Source: Anaeramoeba flamelloides
Lineage: Eukaryota; Metamonada; Anaeramoebidae
DNA length: 64,000 nt
Assembly (NCBI GenBank): GCA_027625915.1
Contig: JANTQA010000012.1
Location: forward strand, 186,001-250,000
Direction: 5' to 3'
In this document: positions 33,396 through 44,234 of the stretch, piece by piece
How the letters are laid out: each line of letters begins with the position of its first letter
Position numbering within the stretch: position 1 is the first letter of the stretch
Translations under genes and position numbers: made by a program
Notes under the pieces: generated by a model
The model's database searches: none
Told to the model about the DNA's origin: nothing
What the model saw: the letters and a program-made list of their open reading frames with translations, nothing else

Positions 33396-34780
33396 TAAGT
33401 TTTTTTTTTTCAAAAATCGAATTTTGATGTGTTAAAAATTTTAGATTGGCGTTTATTTTAAAAGAAAATATATTACTTAATTCTTTTAAATTCTGGAAAA
33501 TTCAATGTCATATACAATTTTTTTTTTTTAATTTAAAGTATAATATCTTTATTTATTTTTTTTTTTCTTCCAATTAAAAGGTGAGTGCTAAAAGTTGATT
33601 TGTTTTCCTCTAGGTTTGTTTTTAATTTTTGTCATGATGCCATAATAGAAAAATAAAGATGTTTTAGTCTAATTTTTATTGATAATATACCTTTTTTAAT
33701 GTTTTAAACTTGAAACATGCTTTATTCGCCTAATTGATCTTCTGATTAGAAAATTTTTTACATATTTTACTTTAGAAACAAAAACAAAGGAACTTTGGTT
33801 CTATAATTGAAAGGTCCAGTTTTGTTTAAAATTGGAAGAGTCAACAATACTTTTTTGGTGGTCTTTATAATGGCTGTAATTTGAGAGCAATAAGGAATTT
33901 CTCTTACTTGTATTTGCCATGAAAAATATTCATTTACCATTCAGAACTTCAGCTCCAAAATGCCCTGCAAAAAGGATTGTGCTTAAAGTTTGTTTACAAT
34001 AAAAAAGTTTATAAAAACTAAGTAGATATTTCTTCTTTTGAAAATAAAAATTTTGAAATGTAATTTTTTTAATCTTTGAAAACTTTCCAAATGAACTTCA
34101 ACATTTAAACTAAACGATATATTTTTCAAAAATTAGATTAAATTTCTCCTTTAACAATTATTTTTTATTTTTTAATGTGACTTTTATATGAGCCAAGAGA
34201 GAACAAAATGTAAATAATATGCAGTTTTGAATGTATCTCTGGTATTCAACTTTTTTCAATTCAATTAGAAAAACATCTATTTCTCAAATCATCATTACTT
34301 TTTATTTTATTTAATTGAAAAAATAAAAAGTTGTTGGATCTTCAATATTAAAATAAGAAAACGGCTAAAAAACTGAAAAAATCAATTTCTCGAATTGTTC
34401 AGGAGAGAACTTTTGGAAGTCCTCATTTACAATTGTATAAGAAAAATAATCTTTCTTTTCAAATAGTAGAGAAAACAAAGAAACCAACACAAAAAAATCA
34501 TTTCGTTCTCTGAAGTAAATCTTCTTAGTAGAGTTAAATTTATCAAGAAGTACATTTTTGAGGAAACAATTCCTAATAACAATGTTTTCATTTTTTATAT
34601 TTTTTTAGTAGATGGTTTTGTTTTTGTTTTAAGGTTTTATCTTTTTTTTTGTTTTCGCTTCCAACAACAGAAAAACAACGAAATTGTATGTTTTTATTTT
34701 CCTCTTTTCTTTCAAATCTAATCCATTTTGTCTTATTTACAAATAATTATTATTTTTATTGAATTTTTAAAAAATAACAA
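33396..34780. other. Intron DNA with a SINE tail fragment, otherwise unassigned
   Basis: The segment 33555-33605 matches the tail of the tRNA-derived SINE (GAGTGCTAAAAGTTG-like). An alpha-hairpin arm (TTCTTTTAAATTCTGGAAAA) lies at about 33482-33502. The rest has moderate complexity but no supported reading frame. Confidence 0.4.
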
Positions 34781-34789
34781 AAAAAGTAA

Positions 34790-34969
34790 AATCTAAATGA
34801 AACCAATGATGCAACATTTAACGTTTTTAATTTAATCAAGGACAAGCAATTGGTGGATGCTGAGAGAAAGTTTTTAGGTATCAACAAAATAGAAAAAAAG
34901 CATCTTGTATTTGCATTGAGCAACCAAGTTCATTTTGTAGAGGAATATATAAAAAAAGAAACACGCGCC
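34790..34969 (+). CDS. Possible coding exon, unknown protein
   Basis: An open frame of about 59 codons without an ATG, reading NETNDATFNVFNLIKDKQLV then DAERKFLGINKIEKKHLVFA and ending YIKKETRA plus TAA. Codon use and amino-acid mix look protein-like in contrast to the surrounding sequence. No good splice acceptor is visible just before it, and a TAA stands in frame at 34787. I do not recognise it. It could be a fossil exon or a transposon piece; it lies antisense in the 13-kb intron of unit 2. Confidence 0.3.
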
Positions 34970-35016
34970 TAAAAAAAAAAAAAAAGTACGATCTTAACCA
35001 TTTTTCTTCTTTTATA

Positions 35017-35067
35017 ATGAAAAAAAAATATTCATCTTTGAAACCATTGAGATGCAATGTGTGTAAG
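35017..35067 (+). CDS. Possible first exon with CxxC (zinc-finger-like start)
   Basis: ATG followed by KKKYSSLKPLRCNVCK and then GTAATTTTTT, a plausible splice donor. A CxxC near the N terminus resembles the start of small zinc fingers such as AN1, but no second exon with the remaining ligands could be found downstream to 36 kb. Very short; speculative. Confidence 0.2.
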
Positions 35068-36184
35068 GTAATTTTTTTTCTTACTTTTCCTTTGATTTTT
35101 TTCTTTTTTTATCAAATTATAAATTTTTAAAATTTTTGAAAGAACACAACCTAGAATAAAAAATAAACAATCTTAAAAAAAAATTCGGAAATCTTGGGAT
35201 TCGTTTTGAAAGTATTTCAGAATTTTAAACCAAAATGGGGACAAAAAACAACACGATTAGTTATGTTCTATAGTCTGGTTTGAGAGGTAAATTTTTGTCC
35301 TTTTTTAATTATTTGTTTATTGTATTATTATTATTTATTCTATATCCAAGAGAGTAAAAGTATCTAATTTATTATTTTTTATTTTTTAATTTAGAGTTTT
35401 TAAATCTCTTTTTTTAAAATATCATTTTTCTTGTGAATTTATTTGAAAAAAATATACTAATAGAAACTACTTTGAAAAAAATAGAATTTTGAGACTTGAG
35501 AGAGATAATTATTATTGTAGTCTTAAAAACCGAATTTTTTAAGAGGGAAAATTGTTTTAACAATAATATAAAAGCATTTTTTATCTTTATTTCTTTCTTT
35601 TTTTCAATATTTTTAACTTTAAATTAATTTATGCCAAAACAGATCTATTCCAAATTTTGGATTTTTTTAAAAAATAAAAAAATACATTACTTATTTTTTT
35701 AATTTTATTTGTTAGTTTTCTTTTATTATTTAATAATTATTCAAAACCAATAATAAAGTGAAATATATTTTTTAAATTTTAAAATATGCAATCCAGCCTG
35801 TTTTAAATTTTTAATATGTGATAAATAAAGTTTTATTCGAAAGAATAATTTTTGTGATAAAGCTTATATCACATTGTGATTTTCTATAAAACTTGGATAT
35901 CATATGCTTTATAAATCAATATTTCTGAACAAAAAATCACCATTTTACAACCAATAGTATCAATTAATTTGTTTTGTAGTTTATAACACGTTTTATATTT
36001 TGTTTTATAACTTTATCACATGTTTTTTAGTAAATATTTGATTATTAAAACACATTTTTTGTGTTTTTAATGGTATAAAACATGTATATAATATGTTATA
36101 TATATATTTTTCTATTCGGGTGAAAAAATCAAAAAGATATTTTCGAAACAAATACAAAAAATTTAAAAAAAAAGAAAACCTATA
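35068..36184. other. Intron DNA, nothing recognised
   Basis: Long AT-rich stretch with no supported frame, repeat or hairpin cassette. The open frame at 36271-36005 overlaps the SINE and is not called. Confidence 0.4.
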
Positions 36185-36505
36185 AACTTGAAAGCACTCA
36201 ACAAAACTTCTTGGATCCCATATTTGAATTAGAAATATTGTTGAATTAAGTGAGAGAGTTAATCTGGTCAATTTCTCTCAAAAATCTGATCCAGTCCAAT
36301 AAATTGATTGAGATTATGTTCCAATTTCATTCAAGTTCAATTTTTATAATAGTCAAAAATATTCTAATTGGTTTGTTGATTTCTTCAAATAATTTGTGTT
36401 TCTAGAAGCATAAGATCACATTTTTTTTAATTAAAAATACATCTAATGTTAACTTTTTGGTGGCTTTATGAGAGAATGATAAACAATCAAAAAGAATGCT
36501 GTTTC
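36185..36505 (-). mobile_element. tRNA-derived SINE, second copy (head eroded)
   Basis: Matches the body of 20904-21277 (GAATTAGAAATATTGTTGAA, TTTATAATAGTCAAAAA and TTCTAGAAGCATAAGATC). The tRNA-like head beyond about 36500 is lost or too diverged, and there is no clean flanking duplication. Older than the 20.9 kb copy. Confidence 0.7.
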
Positions 36506-36767
36506 GGGTATTCTCGATCTTGCTTCGTTAAGATTATTTGTTTAGACAAATTATGACTGCTTAAATATCTCAGTTCTCAAATACAATTCCATTTGATCTT
36601 TGTCTATTTTTTTCTTTTTTTTTATTAAAAATGTTTAGAATTATGGGAAAGAATTCTGTTGATAGCCTCGTTTTAATACCTAAAGGTTATGTTTGATCAT
36701 AATGACAGAATGCCAGGGAGAGGGCGAAAATTATTTGGAAATCCGAATAAATAAGAAACCAAAAATA

Positions 36768-37864
36768 CTGTAGTCAAAATAAAGCATGTAAAAAAATTTA
36801 ATGCGTGTTTCAAAATAAAAAGCGTGTTTTTTTTTTATAGAAAAACTATACATTAGCCAATCAAAGAAACCAATAATAAACCCTAAAAAACATGGTATTC
36901 GTTTCTTAAAGTTCTATTATTTAAAAAGAAATTCTAAAAATAAAGGATCAAATTGAAAAATTTTTTGAAAAATTAAAGTAAATTTATGAAAATTTTAAAA
37001 AAAATAAAAAAATTTCAAAAAATTCAACAAAATTGAGAATATTATGGCTAAAAAATTTTTAACTAAACTATTTTTCATAAATTTTGACTCACTTTATAAT
37101 TTTAATGGGAGTTGTTTTGAGGGTTTATTCCAGTATTCTTAACAAAAAATATTTTCAAATTTTTGGATCAGAATCATTTTTTCTAATTTTTCAAATTTTA
37201 GTTTTGCTTTTTCTTTTTTTTTGTTTTTCTTTTGTTTTTGCAAAAATTTTTCTTTTTTTTTTTTTTTTTTCTTTTATTCTTTTTTTTCTTTTGTTTTTTT
37301 TTAAAAAAAAAGATCATGTGGAAAAAAAAAAAGATCTTCGAAAAGTCAAATAATCACTTTCAAAATTTATACTATGTAATGTCTTTGAAAATGGATTTAA
37401 TTATTCATAAAAAATATTGTTGTTCAACTTTTTTTCAGTTAAAGTTCAGTAATAAAAAATGGGTAATGCTCATTTCAAAAATTGTGAATCACTTTTTTTT
37501 AGTTTTTGGTTTTATTTTTTTTAATTTTTAATTTATCAGGCTTTTGTTTATAGATTTAGAATGACTTAAAAGTGAATTACAAATCATATTTAGTTATTAA
37601 TTGTTCTTGAATACTAAAGGATAAATTTTTTTTTTTCAATTTATTATTTCAGGTGAGTCACAATTTTTGAAAAAGAGTTTATTTACATGAATAATTTAAA
37701 TTTTACTGAAAATAACCAGACCTTTACCTTCAAAATTGATTTAGGCTCAGGTATACTATTTGGTAGTAGATTGGATGTTGCCTTGGTACAAGAATAAAAA
37801 AAAGCATGGACAATATTTTGAAACACGGATTATAGTCGTTGGGCACGCATTATTTTGATCACTG
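36768..37864. mobile_element. MITE F4, copy b, with nested element E5
   Basis: CTGTAGTCAAAATAAAGCATG .. CGCATTATTTTGATCACTG with TA on both sides. The extra ~590 bp compared with copies a and c is E5 (37072-37665). Confidence 0.8.
37072..37665. mobile_element. Nested element E5 with ATTTTTGA / GTGAGTCA inverted ends
   Basis: TTTTTCATAAATTTTGACTC at the left and GTGAGTCACAATTTTTGAAA at the right form inverted ends inside MITE F4-b. An inverted, differently edged copy lies at 62270-62860. The T-rich interior gives long open frames on the plus strand, which are low-complexity shadows. Confidence 0.6.
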
Positions 37865-38039
37865 TAATTTTATTAAAATCAAATTTCATTAATATAAAAA
37901 ATTTCTCTCAAAGTTCAATAAGGAAGCTGAATTAGAATTGTACAACTTCAAAATATTCTTTCTAATTGATTTCCAAAATGATCTTTGGATTTTTTCAACA
38001 AATATTAATTCTCAAAATATTTGAGAATGATAAACCATA

Positions 38040-38364
38040 CAGCCAATTTATTCAACCTGTGAATTTTTTCTTTTCTTTTGTAATATAACCTGAAACAAAA
38101 AAAGTGTTTAAAGAATTTTTTTGTTTCATCATGTTGTGACAAAAAATTGTTTCATTTCAACGAGTATGTTTCATTCTGAAACTTTACAAAATTTCTTGCC
38201 TTTAAAACCACCTAAACCTCCATTAGAGCCAATCTATTCAACTTGAGAATTTTTCTTTCATTATGAAGTTTAACTTGAAAGAAAAAAATGTTTTAAACAA
38301 TTTTTTTGTTTCAGGTTATATTACGAAAGGAAAGAAAAAATTCACAAGTTGAATAAATTGGCTG
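38040..38364. mobile_element. MITE F5 with ~64-bp terminal inverted repeats
   Basis: CAGCCAATTTATTCAACCTG.. and ..AAGTTGAATAAATTGGCTG pair over about 64 bp. A third copy of the arm (AGCCAATCTATTCAACTTGA) lies inside at about 38222-38290, suggesting two fused copies. The left side is flanked by TA; the right side is not clearly duplicated. Confidence 0.75.
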
Positions 38365-38747
38365 TCGCTTTTAAAAAATTAAAGTGTCAGGGATTTCTAA
38401 AGTTTTTTCAAAAATTTAGTTTCTTGTTTTCAAAAATCAAAAAAAGAGATTTTTTCATTATTTTCTTTCAAATCTCAAAACAAGTGCGAAAAAACATAAA
38501 AACTCAATTAATTTAAATTTTTTTCTTTCTTTTAGATTTTAAATCTCAATCTTGGATCTTATTTTTCAAGTTTTTTTTAAATATTCTTCTATGTTTTTTT
38601 TTTCTCACAAAACTATTTCTCCAAGTTTTCTGTTTTCAGAAAAAAGAAAAAAAAAAAAGAAGAAGAATATTTTTGAAGAATGAAAAAAATGAAAAAAGAA
38701 TGAAAAAAAGAAAAAAAAGACAAGAAAAAAAAACAAAAAAAGGTTAC

Positions 38748-39378
38748 CAGAACTATTAAGACCAAAACCATATAATTTTCCATCAGTTTTTGTTATAAGT
38801 GTCTGAGTCGAATGACCACCAAATACATTAGCAACGTTTTCATGTAATTTTTGGATCATTACAAAATCTTCTGTAATTTCTGGTTTTCCCAACATTCCAT
38901 TGGTAGAACAACCACAGCCAAACAAAACATTTGTTGTTTTGTTTAAAAAAAATGAACAGTAACCAGTACAACATATTTGTCCAATGTTTTCATCTTTTAA
39001 AGATTCAATTAAAGTTGGTTTTTGGACATTTTTGTTGTTTGAGTCAAAACCAAGTTGTTGTCCAGTATTGTTACCCCACCCATAGACCTTGGGCTTTTCT
39101 TCATTTGAGAGCGCCAGGAAATGATGATAGCCAGAAGCAATACTTTTCATTGGTGGTAGGTTTTCAAATGCTTTTAGCTTTTCATGATACTGTTTTTTAG
39201 TTGTTTGGTATAGTTTGCCTTCGGAACTCAAAAAGACAATATTATTTCCATAATCTGCAACAACACCATCAATCTTTGTAACTTCTTCTGGAAAGGTTTT
39301 TATTGGATCCAAGGTTTCTTATTTTTTGGATTGTTTGTTTTTTGCATTTATATCACCAAGCGATTTAATATTGGACAT
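38748..39378 (-). pseudogene. RCC1-BTB gene 2, N-terminal exon (one nonsense codon)
   Basis: Starts MSNIKSLGDINAKNKQSKK at the ATG 39378-39376; codon 20 is TAA (39321-39319) where the intact paralogue has tyrosine in KKYETLDPIKTF. The rest is open, with RCC1 blades PKVYGWGNNTGQQLGFD, NVLFGCGCSTNGMLG and KLYGFGLNSSG, ending at donor G|GTAACC (GT at 38747-38746, phase 1). At 631 nt it is identical in length to the intact exon. A TTG at 39312 is the next in-frame non-ATG possibility but would drop the first 22 residues. The lesion is a single change, so this copy died recently or is rescued by a late start. Confidence 0.9.
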
Positions 39379-40203
39379 TAAATAAATTTTTGGGAATTTA
39401 TTAGGATTTTTTTTTTTTTGGGAATTTCGAGTTTTGGAATTTGGAATTGGTGGTTTATTAAAGAAGGTTTTGTTTTTTTTGGTTTTTAGAGACAGAAAAA
39501 GGAAGAAAAAAAGAAGAAAAAAATGAACATATTTTCACAGTAAAAATATTCTTAAGGGACCACCTTTGGAATTCAAGTCCCAAGTGTTTTGTGTTTTTGT
39601 CAGGATTCTGTGGTTTTTAAATCTCACTAAATTAAATTCAGAGATCTAAGAAGGAGAAAATGAATTTTTTTATTAAAATTTTCAAAAATTTTCCGTCTTG
39701 TTTCTAAAAATGGAAAAGAAGATTAGCAAAAACTTTGACTTTTTGAAAACAATTTTAACTTGAAAACTATTTTTAGAACCCTTACACATTGTAGGTCATT
39801 TTCTTATTATTATCTTTTGGATTGTTGGTTGAGTTGATAGGGTTCTACTAATTGTTTTCTAATATCAATAAGTTGAAAAGTGCAAAATTTTGGATGAATT
39901 TATCTTTGTTATTTTAACACAAATATATTTTTGAATAATGGCACAATAAAGTGTTTGGTATTGGATTAAATCCACTAAAATTCCCATTTCCAAAAATAAA
40001 AAGATCATTTAATCTCAATTTGACACAATATTTTCATTTAAATAAAAACAACTGACAAATTTTTGTAAATTTAATTTTCTCCAAAAGATCCTTTCAATGA
40101 AAAAATCTAAAAAACCTTTACACTACAATTTCAACCAAATTTCTCTTGATACAAAAAATTCTGCTTTGATAGAAAATGATCCAAACAAAAAAAAATTAGA
40201 GTA
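39379..40203. other. Upstream region of gene 2, no gene
   Basis: The remnant exon seen at 17402 and 60404 was not found here. No promoter motif can be assigned. Confidence 0.4.
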
Positions 40204-40701
40204 GGGAAAAAAATACCAACATGAAAATAATACCGGACAAGATTTTTAATTGTGAATATTAGTAAAATTGATGTTTAATTTCATTTATTTACAATCTAAT
40301 CCTTTTCTTAAGAATACAACTTTTTAAATTATAACTAATCCATATATTTGAAAGTTGATTAACCAAATTGAACTTGTTCAAAACATCATTCAATCAATCA
40401 AAAAACAAGAATAAAAATTATCATTTTCCAAACTCTAGTAAACCTCTCTCTAAAACTTGATTATTTTTCTAAAATAGTTGATCTACTTATTCTATCAAAC
40501 AATAAAATAAGTTTTCTCTAGAGAAAAAATTACTTTAATGTACTTTAAGTAGGTTTTAAACTTGGCTTACATAAAAAAATTGGTTAATTATATAAAACAT
40601 TTGATTGATAAAAAAAGAAATTACACATCAATTTTCCTAATATTCACAATTAAAAATCTTGTCCGGAGTTATTTTCATGTCCGGTATTTTTTACCCTACC
40701 C
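40204..40701. mobile_element. MITE family F3, copy b
   Basis: TA-GGGAAAAAAATACC.. and ..GGTATTTTTTACCCTACCC-TA, with the inner arm GACAAGATTTTTAATTGTGA and its complement near the right end. Same family and insertion neighbourhood (upstream of an N exon) as 17774-18260, but the flanks differ. Confidence 0.85.
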
Positions 40702-41110
40702 TATATGTAAAAAGCATTAAAAATGAAAAGTACTTTTGGCATGGATTATGTTGCTCCATAAACAATTCAATTCGACACTCTCCTCTTAGCCATAACTCGG
40801 ATTTAATTCAAGGAAAAAAAAAGAAGTTAAAAATGAGGACCAAAATCACACAGTGCCTTTATAATAATTAATACATCCTTTCCAGTCCTACAGTGAAAAT
40901 TTTTAAGACCCTGAAATTGATTTTATATTCTGAAATTTTATTTTGTATAACAAACTGTAAAAGGGATATTAAAGCTCATCACAAACTATTACAATTTATA
41001 ATACAAGATGAAAAATAAGTTCTTGATTTTTTGGTACCTTTGGTTCCTTTAGTTCCTTTGGTTCCTTTGTTTTTGGGAATTGACAAACAAATTGATAAAA
41101 ATACTATAAA
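40702..41110. other. Spacer with TTTGGTTCCT decamer run
   Basis: A short tandem run (GGTTCCTTTA/G, about 41028-41068) resembles the decamer run inside R1. Otherwise unassigned. Confidence 0.4.
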
Positions 41111-41139
41111 GTTTCAATGGTTTCTGTGATTTATATTGT

Positions 41140-41695
41140 TTTCATTTTTTGAGAAAATTTGAATATTTTTTGTTTTTGTTTTTACAAAGAAAAAATAACT
41201 CGAATGAAGTCAGAGAAGTTGAAATTTTGATATCTTTTGAAAAAATTGAAATTTTCTATTTCAAAAAACACATTTTTATAATAGACTACCAATTTTTATT
41301 TCTTATAAATTTTCATAGTAGGGATGGAACGGATTAATTATTTGTTGAGACAATGTCTAGCTTTATCACTTTCACCTAGTATGAAATTCTCACAAAATAT
41401 TCGTTTTTTCCTGACTTTCTTATTAATTTTTATTATAAAACAGATACAACAGCCACGAGAACAGACAAATTTGATGAAAAATATTTCATGTTTTTACTTC
41501 TTCAATCTTAATAAATAATTGTGCGAACTACCAACCACCAAAACATGATTAAAACACATTATTCTTTGAAATTCAATTGTCAACGTATTCCTTAAAAACA
41601 ATATTTTATGTGAAAAAGTTATCAAAACACTTGTAACCAAAGTCTCCAATCCATTTTTCAAAATAAAATCAGTACTAATTTCGAACACATATCAA
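41140..41695 (-). pseudogene. Distal upstream remnant (copy 2), NHVLVVGSSHNYLLRLKK
   Basis: The longest surviving version: minus-strand 41688-41494 reads FEISTDFILKNGLETLVTSV.. to NHVLVVGSSHNYLLRLKK and a stop, matched piecewise at 18400-18735 and 61110-61500. It is followed by KKVRKKRIFCENFI-like sequence in a broken frame. Unknown family; conserved placement upstream of each N exon is the main argument that it was once a gene. Confidence 0.35.
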
Positions 41696-41699
41696 AAAA

Positions 41700-42465
41700 T
41701 TTAAATTTTCCAAAAAAGACAAAGAAAATATTAATTGGAAAGCGGAAAATTTAAAATCACTAAACCCAAATCTTAATCAATTTAGAGAAAATTTAATAAT
41801 AAATAGCACTGGGTGGAAAGGCCAGGAATATTTAAAAATTATCAGATACAATAACAATATAAACAAACAGTCATATCTTGTTTTTTTTTAATTTAAGAAA
41901 TAAACAGAAAATTTATAAAATTTTCTGTTTATTTCTTAAATCAAAAAAAAACCTAACGACAAAAAATATTTATGGTGGAAGGACTCTACTTCCATCTTAA
42001 AACTAAGAAACTTCATAAATTATCTAAATAGATATTCATATGTTTATGATAAGAATAAAACAAAAACAAAATTTTGCAACTTATGCAAAAAATATTTAAA
42101 CCTAGATACAGATGAAGATATCGATCATTTTTTATGGAATTGTTAGTTCTATAAAGAAAATCGAATAATTTCGATTAAAGAATTAATCCAAATTAACAAA
42201 AATAATAAGAATAATATTTTTGATATTATTCGAAATAAAGACTCATTGTCTATTTTATCATTGTTTAATGATAAAGAAAATTATGAATCTTTATTGAGAT
42301 TTCTAAACAAAAATTTAGAAATTAGGGAAGTGCCTAGGTTTTCCAGAATTCAAAAGAATAGAGAAAAATCTTTTATTTTACTCCATTCTTTTAAATTCGG
42401 GAAAACCTAACGGCTGTAAGAGGAAATTGATTTCATCCCTTCAAAATAAAAAAAAAAAAAAAAAA
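41700..42465 (+). pseudogene. LINE-C 3' half with hairpins H7 and H8, broken
   Basis: Third LINE lineage, closest to LINE-A. Reads NINWKAENLKSLNPNLNQFR, INSTGWKGQEYLKIIRYNN and NKQSYL, is interrupted by beta hairpin H7 (41884-41961), resumes YLWWKDSTSILKLRNFINYL, then zinc knuckle CNLCKKYLNLDTDEDIDHFL-WNC (CX2CX13HX4C), one in-frame stop, and RFLNKNLEIRE. Alpha hairpin H8 (42330-42413) follows as the 3' UTR, then the terminal stem (GAGGAAATTGATTTCATCCC) and CTTCAAAATAAA with poly(A) to about 42466. 5' truncated. Confidence 0.8.
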
Positions 42466-42478
42466 ATCAGTACTTTTT

Positions 42479-43473
42479 ATGGTTTTTTACTTTTTACCTT
42501 TTCCAAATTTCCCTTCTTAAGTTGTTTGGAATACTTGGGTTCCTTAGGTTTCTTCTCTTTTTGTTTTTTTTTGGTGTTTGGGGAAGGTAAAAGGAATAAA
42601 AAATCATTATAAGAATTGGTTGACCTGATCATGACTAACCTAACCAAACTTGTTAATGATCAGATCTAAAACTAATTGAGCTTGGCTTATACATCTGTAG
42701 AGAACTGAATCCAACAAACAAGATCTGAAACCAACCAAAGTGAACCGAATTGAACTTTCCGTACTATCTGTTGAGTCATTACTTCCACTGGGTTTTTGCT
42801 GTCGAGTCGGTATCTTGTACTGGGATTTTGCGAAAACAAGATTTGGGTAGGTTGCAAAAAAAAAAAAAAAAAAAAAAAAAGCAAAGCAACTGATAAGAAA
42901 ATTTCAAAAACCAAATCTTATTCTTAAAAACTCAGAACTTTATAGACTCAACCCATTTATAAAGTTCTAAATCAAAATTTAATAAAGCAGCCTTTTTCAT
43001 TTGATCTATAGTTGTTCAAATATTTAGAACTCTTTATTAAAACAACTTATGGTGGCGATCCAAAAAAAAAAAAAACGACATAAAAGGAAACAACCACCAA
43101 CCCATTCAACACTTGGGGATACCCCAAAAATAAAAAAAAATTTTCACTGAAGTTTTTTCTTTTTTCTATTATTTTTTGACTCTTTCATTTCTTGCTTTTC
43201 TTTCTCTTTTTCTTGTATTTGTTTAGAAATAATTTATTCTTTTCATTTTTTAAAGAAAAGATATCCTATGAACTGTAATCCTGCTAACATTACGGTTAGG
43301 ATAAAAAACTCTAAATACAATTTTAGAGTTTCTGAAAGTGCCTAGGTTTTCTAAAATTTAAAAGAATTGAGGAAAATCAAAGATTTTACTAAATTCTTTT
43401 GAATTTGAGAAAACCTAACGGCAAATAGGAGGTAATTTTGTTGAATCACCTCTGTTAAACAATAAAAAAAAAA
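42479..43473 (+). mobile_element. Complete R1-S1 retroposon with target-site duplication
   Basis: R1 head (42479-43230) plus S1 body and tail (43255-43473), with alpha hairpin H9 (43339-43422) inserted in S1. Flanked by the duplication AAAAAATCAGTACTTTTT (42461-42478 and about 43474-43491), which lies in the poly(A) tail of the preceding LINE-C. This shows that R1, S1 and the cassette moved together as one ~1.0-kb unit. No ORF of its own is supported. Confidence 0.9.
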
Positions 43474-43499
43474 AAAAAATCAGTACTTTTTTTTTCTTG

Positions 43500-43877
43500 T
43501 TACTATGTAAAACATCTAATTCATTAACCATGGATATACCTAAATTATAATCAATTATGAAATTTAACTCCTTGATAGTTTGAGTTAATTTAAAATTACG
43601 AATTGAATTTATTGAAATTTATTTCAAAATCTTAATAATTTTTTAGAATTTTCAATAAAACCAGTTGTAATCCAAAAATATTAAAAGATTATTAAATATT
43701 TGGCAATATATCTTTTATAAAATATCACATATAAGGTTTATAATTTTAAAATAATTCAAAGAAACATATAACAATTGATAAAAATTCTTGAATAACAATA
43801 ATATGAATATTCGTTTAAAAATTAGATCAATAAAATTTTTTATTATAAATAAATTTATATATTAGATTAGAAATATA
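43500..43877 (+). pseudogene. LINE-A fragment, thumb region, broken
   Basis: Aligns with 18745-19002 and beyond: NLAIYLL, YNFKIIQRNI, NNNMNIRLKIRSIKFFII and RLEIY, then is cut by MITE F2-b. Numerous stops. After the MITE the sequence is unit flank, so the copy is truncated there. Confidence 0.55.
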
Positions 43878-44234
43878 CAGACGTTTCAAACCTGGTGCAC
43901 ACGATTTTACTTTGCTTAAAATTGAAATTTTCATTAAACTTTCTTCCAACTCCTTTCAATTGAAATGAAAGATTGTTGTTTTGGACTCAAATCTTCTTGT
44001 GTTGTCCTTAGTATCCAAGATCTCTTACAAAATGGAAATTTTTTAAAAATAATTTCAAAAAAGTTTAAAAGAAAAAGTGAAAAGTTGTTTACGAAGCTTG
44101 TCATTCAGGTATTCTTGCGTTTTGGGGTTAAAATCTTGATTTAATTTTAACAGATCTTGAAGTTCAATGAAAGTTTAATGAAAATTTAAATTTCAAGTTA
44201 AGTTAAATCGTGCGCACCAGATTTGAAACGGCTG
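43878..44234. mobile_element. MITE family F2, copy b
   Basis: CAGACGTTTCAAACCTGGTG.. and ..CACCAGATTTGAAACGGCTG with TA on both sides; 357 bp long. Same family as 19003-19358. Confidence 0.85.

Noticed and set aside
37084-37531. Overlapping plus-strand frames rich in F and L, membrane-protein-like
   Set aside because: They arise from T-runs inside element E5, have no conserved counterpart in the inverted copy, and show no varied composition.
38931-39200. Plus-strand ORF over the N exon of gene 2
   Set aside because: Shadow of the RCC1 exon on the other strand.
42479-43230. R1 as a solo LTR
   Set aside because: No TG..CA ends or short target duplication of its own; the proven duplication encloses R1 together with a poly(A)-tailed body, which fits a non-LTR retroposon.
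43339-43422. Hairpin cassette as a mobile spliceosomal intron (introner)
   Set aside because: GTTAGG..CAG can be read at one S1 site, but LINE sites lack a consistent AG at the right edge and the units also occur outside genes and in both orientations.
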